This document shows positions 60,749 to 64,000 of a DNA stretch of 64,000 nt, in pieces. A program made the translations under genes and the position numbers. The number at the start of each line of letters is the position of its first letter. Within the stretch, counting starts at the first letter, position 1. Origin of the DNA: Chitinophagaceae bacterium (GTDB lineage Bacteria; Bacteroidota; Bacteroidia; Cytophagales; Cytophagaceae); contig JAQBNS010000013.1 of NCBI GenBank assembly GCA_028288405.1, positions 18,180-82,179 on the forward strand, in the 5' to 3' direction. The notes under the pieces were generated by a model, which was not told the origin of the DNA, did not search any database, and worked only from the letters and a program-made list of their open reading frames with translations.

Positions 60749-62002
60749 TTACATCACCAAAAAGCTAAACAAACTCGGATCTTTATTGATCTCTTTGTAT
60801 TGCACTTTTTTCTTCGCCATACGCTCGATCAATAATTCGTAATCCTCTTTGTGTTTCAATTCCACTCCAACCAAAGCCGAACCTTCGTCTTTGATATTTT
60901 TCTTCGTGTATTCAAAATGGGTGATGTCATCATTAGGCCCCAGTACTTCATCCAGAAATTCTCTCAAGGCACCTGCACGTTGCGGAAAGGTAATGATGAA
61001 ATAATGTTTCAATCCTTCGTACAACAGAGAACGCTCTTTGATCTCTTCCATACGACCGATGTCATTATTGGAACCGCTCACTACGCATACGACATTTTTC
61101 CCTTTGATCTGCTCCTTGTAATAATCCAGCGCGGCTATACTCAATGCGCCAGCCGGCTCTACAACAATCGCTTCTTCATTGTACAAGCGGATGATCGTAG
61201 AACAGTCCTTGCCTTCCGGTACCAATACCACATCACTCAGCAATTCTTTACAGATCGCAAAATTCAAATCTCCGACACGCTTTACCGCTGCACCATCCAC
61301 AAATTTATCGATGGTATCCAAAGTCACCACCGCATTATTAGCCAACGCCATTTTCATCGATGGAGCGCCTTCCGGTTCTACCGCTACGATTTTGGTATCC
61401 GGACTGTTCGCTTTAAAATAAGTGCCCAAACCCGCCGTCAATCCGCCACCACCGATGGGTACAAAGACATAATCAATCTTGCAATCGATATCCTCTAATA
61501 TTTCCATTCCCACCGTACCTTGTCCGGCAATCACCGTCGCATCATCGAAGGGATGAAGAAATAAACGTCCTTTTTCTTTGCAATATTTAATAGACTCTGC
61601 ATACGCATCGTCAAATGTATCTCCGGTTAATATGACTTCTACATACTCCTTCCCAAACATTTTTACCTGAGAGATCTTTTGCTTGGGAGTCGTAGCCGGC
61701 ATGAAAATAGCGCCGTGTGTTTTCATCATGCGGCAGGAGAAGGCAACGCCTTGTGCATGGTTGCCTGCACTCGCACATACTATACCATGCTTCAACTCTT
61801 CTGCTGTACGTGAAGACATAAAATTATAAGCACCACGAATCTTATAAGACCTCACAATTTGAAGATCTTCTCTTTTCAGGTAGATGTTCGCCTGAAATTC
61901 GTCAGAAAGATTTTGATTTCGCTGAAGTGGAGTACGAGTGACTACACCCTTCAATCTCTCACTTGCGGCAATGATGTCTTTAGTAGTTACCAGTGGATTC
62001 AT
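60749..62002 (-). CDS. ilvA: Threonine ammonia-lyase
   Basis: TRTPLQRNQNLSDEFQANIYLKREDLQIVRSYKIRGAYNFM, ASAGNHAQGVAFSC, VPIGGGGLTAGLGTY; ACT-like C-terminus. Confidence 0.95.
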   Translation of the reverse strand: MNPLVTTKDIIAASERLKGVVTRTPLQRNQNLSDEFQANIYLKREDLQIVRSYKIRGAYNFMSSRTAEELKHGIVCASAGNHAQGVAFSCRMMKTHGAIFMPATTPKQKISQVKMFGKEYVEVILTGDTFDDAYAESIKYCKEKGRLFLHPFDDATVIAGQGTVGMEILEDIDCKIDYVFVPIGGGGLTAGLGTYFKANSPDTKIVAVEPEGAPSMKMALANNAVVTLDTIDKFVDGAAVKRVGDLNFAICKELLSDVVLVPEGKDCSTIIRLYNEEAIVVEPAGALSIAALDYYKEQIKGKNVVCVVSGSNNDIGRMEEIKERSLLYEGLKHYFIITFPQRAGALREFLDEVLGPNDDITHFEYTKKNIKDEGSALVGVELKHKEDYELLIERMAKKKVQYKEINKDPSLFSFLVM

Positions 62003-62095
62003 TATTCAACCAATTAGAAAGGCAATTTAGTTTTTCAGCACGGTTATAGCAAATACTAAAAAAATTCTTACATTGTAAGAATAACGCTATTCAGC

Positions 62096-62293
62096 ATGCT
62101 TAAACTCAATGCCTTTCATACCATCAGCATTACAGGGATCGTATTCAGCCTGTTCTCTCATCTGTTGTTGTATATTTTTGACAAAAACATCACGCATTTC
62201 TGGTACTTATATCCTACCTGGGTTGGGGTGTTCCTGTTTGGCTATCTATGGAATGTCATAGATAAAAACGACGACCACGGTCATCACCATTAA
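62096..62293 (+). CDS. Small membrane protein with His-rich tail
   Basis: 65 aa, two hydrophobic segments, C-terminus DKNDDHGHHH. Confidence 0.5.
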   Translation: MLKLNAFHTISITGIVFSLFSHLLLYIFDKNITHFWYLYPTWVGVFLFGYLWNVIDKNDDHGHHH

Positions 62294-63156
62294 GCCTTCG
62301 CTTTATCCTGGTCATAAGTAAAAGAATCCGGCTCCGGGTAAGAAAAAGTATAACCTGCTTTTTCCAGTTTACTGACATCTATCGTTTTTCCTTCTTTCCG
62401 ATCCTCTTCTTTAAACTCCGGTAAAGGCATTTCAAAGCGTTTTGCCAATTGGGTATAAAAATCTTTTTTATACGGATGCACGGGAGAACAGGCATTAAAA
62501 ACACCCGTTAATCTTTTTTCTAAAAGAAATCGAAGGCTCTTGACGGCGTCTTCCTGATGAAGCAAATTGACAGGATAATAACCACCGCTCAATTCTTTTT
62601 TACCTGCAAAGTGACGGATCAACAAACGAGACCCTCCTGTTAAACCACCCAAACGAACAACTGTTGCCGATAAGTTTGGAACAGATAAAAATACATTTTC
62701 CACTGCTGCCAACTCCGCATGTGCCGACTCTTCAGGCGACGACACACTTTCCTCTTTTGCCAGTCCTGAATCATCAGGATAGACAGCGGTCGATGAAGTA
62801 TAGAACAGTTGCTGAATCCTGGGATAATGCGCTATCTCATTTGCCAGATGTTGCATCTGCGATAAGTATATTCCAGGGCTTTGTGTTTTACTACGCGGAG
62901 GAATCAAGACAATCAAAATATCTGTATCTAAAAAATCAGTGTAATCAGGGTTCGAGGACAGCTCGAGGACATAAGGCACTATACCTTTCTCTTTTAACAC
63001 AGCAGCTTTATCGGCCTGAGTAGTAGAACCTTTTACGGCATATCCCAGTTGCAGCAAATGCTCTGCCAACGGCATTCCTAGCCAACCACAACCTAATATA
63101 CTTACCGTTTTACGTACCACTTGCACCTTATCACTTACCACTATTTTATTTCTCAA
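62290..63156 (-). CDS. NAD(P)-binding epimerase-like protein (YeeZ-like)
   Basis: VSILGCGWLGMPLAEHLLQLGYAVKGSTT; FYTSSTAVYPDDSG. Confidence 0.87.
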   Translation of the reverse strand: MRNKIVVSDKVQVVRKTVSILGCGWLGMPLAEHLLQLGYAVKGSTTQADKAAVLKEKGIVPYVLELSSNPDYTDFLDTDILIVLIPPRSKTQSPGIYLSQMQHLANEIAHYPRIQQLFYTSSTAVYPDDSGLAKEESVSSPEESAHAELAAVENVFLSVPNLSATVVRLGGLTGGSRLLIRHFAGKKELSGGYYPVNLLHQEDAVKSLRFLLEKRLTGVFNACSPVHPYKKDFYTQLAKRFEMPLPEFKEEDRKEGKTIDVSKLEKAGYTFSYPEPDSFTYDQDKAKA

Positions 63157-63802
63157 ACACCACCGCTAAGAAATCATTAAAGGGCTTAATCTGCGCAAAT
63201 ACCTTCAAGGCATAGTCAGGAAATTTAGCATCGAGCACTTCTGCATCGGAAAGGGCATGTGTAATGGTAAAACTTTTCAGTTTTAAGAACTCAGCCATCG
63301 GATGACCTTCTTCATATCCTTTGGGAATGCGCATCAATGCCGCTTCTTCGTCCAGCCCAGAAAAATATTTTTTGAAACTCGCTTTCTTCAGTAAAGCCTG
63401 CAATACGGCTCCTTCGTAGTCAATCTCCTGACGGATTTTTTCCAACACTTCTTTCTCCGGCATCCAGATTCCTCCAGCGATAAACGAAGCTCCGGGTTGT
63501 ATGTGTACATAATAACAAGGCTTTGGAGACTTCTTCCCGCCGGAGGCAAACACCGCGGCCATGTTATTCTTATAGGGACTTTTATTCTTGGAAAAACGGA
63601 CGTCCCGGTTGATACGGAATATTGTTTCTTTAGGAAGAGGACTGCCGATAGACGGATCCACCTTCGTCAAGCCTTTGATCAACACATCCACCTGGCCTAG
63701 AAATTCACTTTTGGCCACCTCGTACTCCTCTCGGTGTGCATCAAACCAGGCTTTGTTGTTGTTCTTTTGCAACGTCTTCAGAAAGCTCAATACTTTTTTC
63801 AT
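63146..63802 (-). CDS. DUF2461 family protein
   Basis: FLKTLQKNNNKAWFDAHREEYEVAKSEF, FRINRDVRFSKNKSPYKNNMAAVFA. Confidence 0.9.
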   Translation of the reverse strand: MKKVLSFLKTLQKNNNKAWFDAHREEYEVAKSEFLGQVDVLIKGLTKVDPSIGSPLPKETIFRINRDVRFSKNKSPYKNNMAAVFASGGKKSPKPCYYVHIQPGASFIAGGIWMPEKEVLEKIRQEIDYEGAVLQALLKKASFKKYFSGLDEEAALMRIPKGYEEGHPMAEFLKLKSFTITHALSDAEVLDAKFPDYALKVFAQIKPFNDFLAVVFEK

Positions 63803-64000
63803 GCGTTTTCATTATTTCGGGTAAAGATACTCAATTGATCTTGTTCAATACTTTCGCGGGATTGAAGAACGGCATGCTGCAAATGCGGCGCACGAATGCC
63901 TTCTCCGAATGTAGAAGGGCTGATGAATACCCTGGCTTCATCCCACAAGCCTTTATCGATGAGTGATTGAATCAATTGTGTCCCGCCTTCTACCAGCACG
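63799..64000 (-). CDS. ribD: RibD reductase domain, C-terminal fragment (runs off window)
   Basis: MLVEGGTQLIQSLIDKGLWDEARVFISPSTFGEGIRAP. Confidence 0.8.
   Translation of the reverse strand, partial: VLVEGGTQLIQSLIDKGLWDEARVFISPSTFGEGIRAPHLQHAVLQSRESIEQDQLSIFTRNNENA

Noticed and set aside
60851-61498. 215-aa + ORF
   Set aside because: Antisense to ilvA.

Overview
The window is from a Bacteroidota chromosome, probably a gliding Cytophagia/Chitinophagia-type organism. Support for this: gldH, menA, TAnnTTTG promoters, WG-repeat proteins, DUF2723, DUF4139, DUF4403 and DUF2461 families. Most genes are housekeeping: atpD/atpC, hemA, menA, mltG, ppx, M42 peptidase, an MsbA-like ABC exporter, rlmB, manC, recQ, purD, ricT-like PSP1, gldH, ilvA, ribD (partial) and one tRNA-Val. 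I see no prophage, CRISPR array, transposase or rRNA. Three things stand out. (1) A 710-aa protein at 41423-43555 reads as a periplasmic-binding-protein-like sensor fused to a complete pentameric ligand-gated ion channel (Pro-loop LDKYPFDKQ and four TM helices), in a run of genes with ricT and gldH. (2) Intergenic regions carry several families of 7-bp tandem repeats arranged as inverted pairs. At seven gene ends the array starts exactly at the stop codon, so the stop triplet is the first three bases of the first heptad, and each array then supplies stops in all three frames. (3) The window also has dispersed palindromic (REP/MITE-like) elements, a secreted TPR-CHAT protein paired with an outer-membrane-like protein, and a large DUF4011-type SF1 helicase. 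All calls come from reading the sequence and supplied ORFs; no database search was run.
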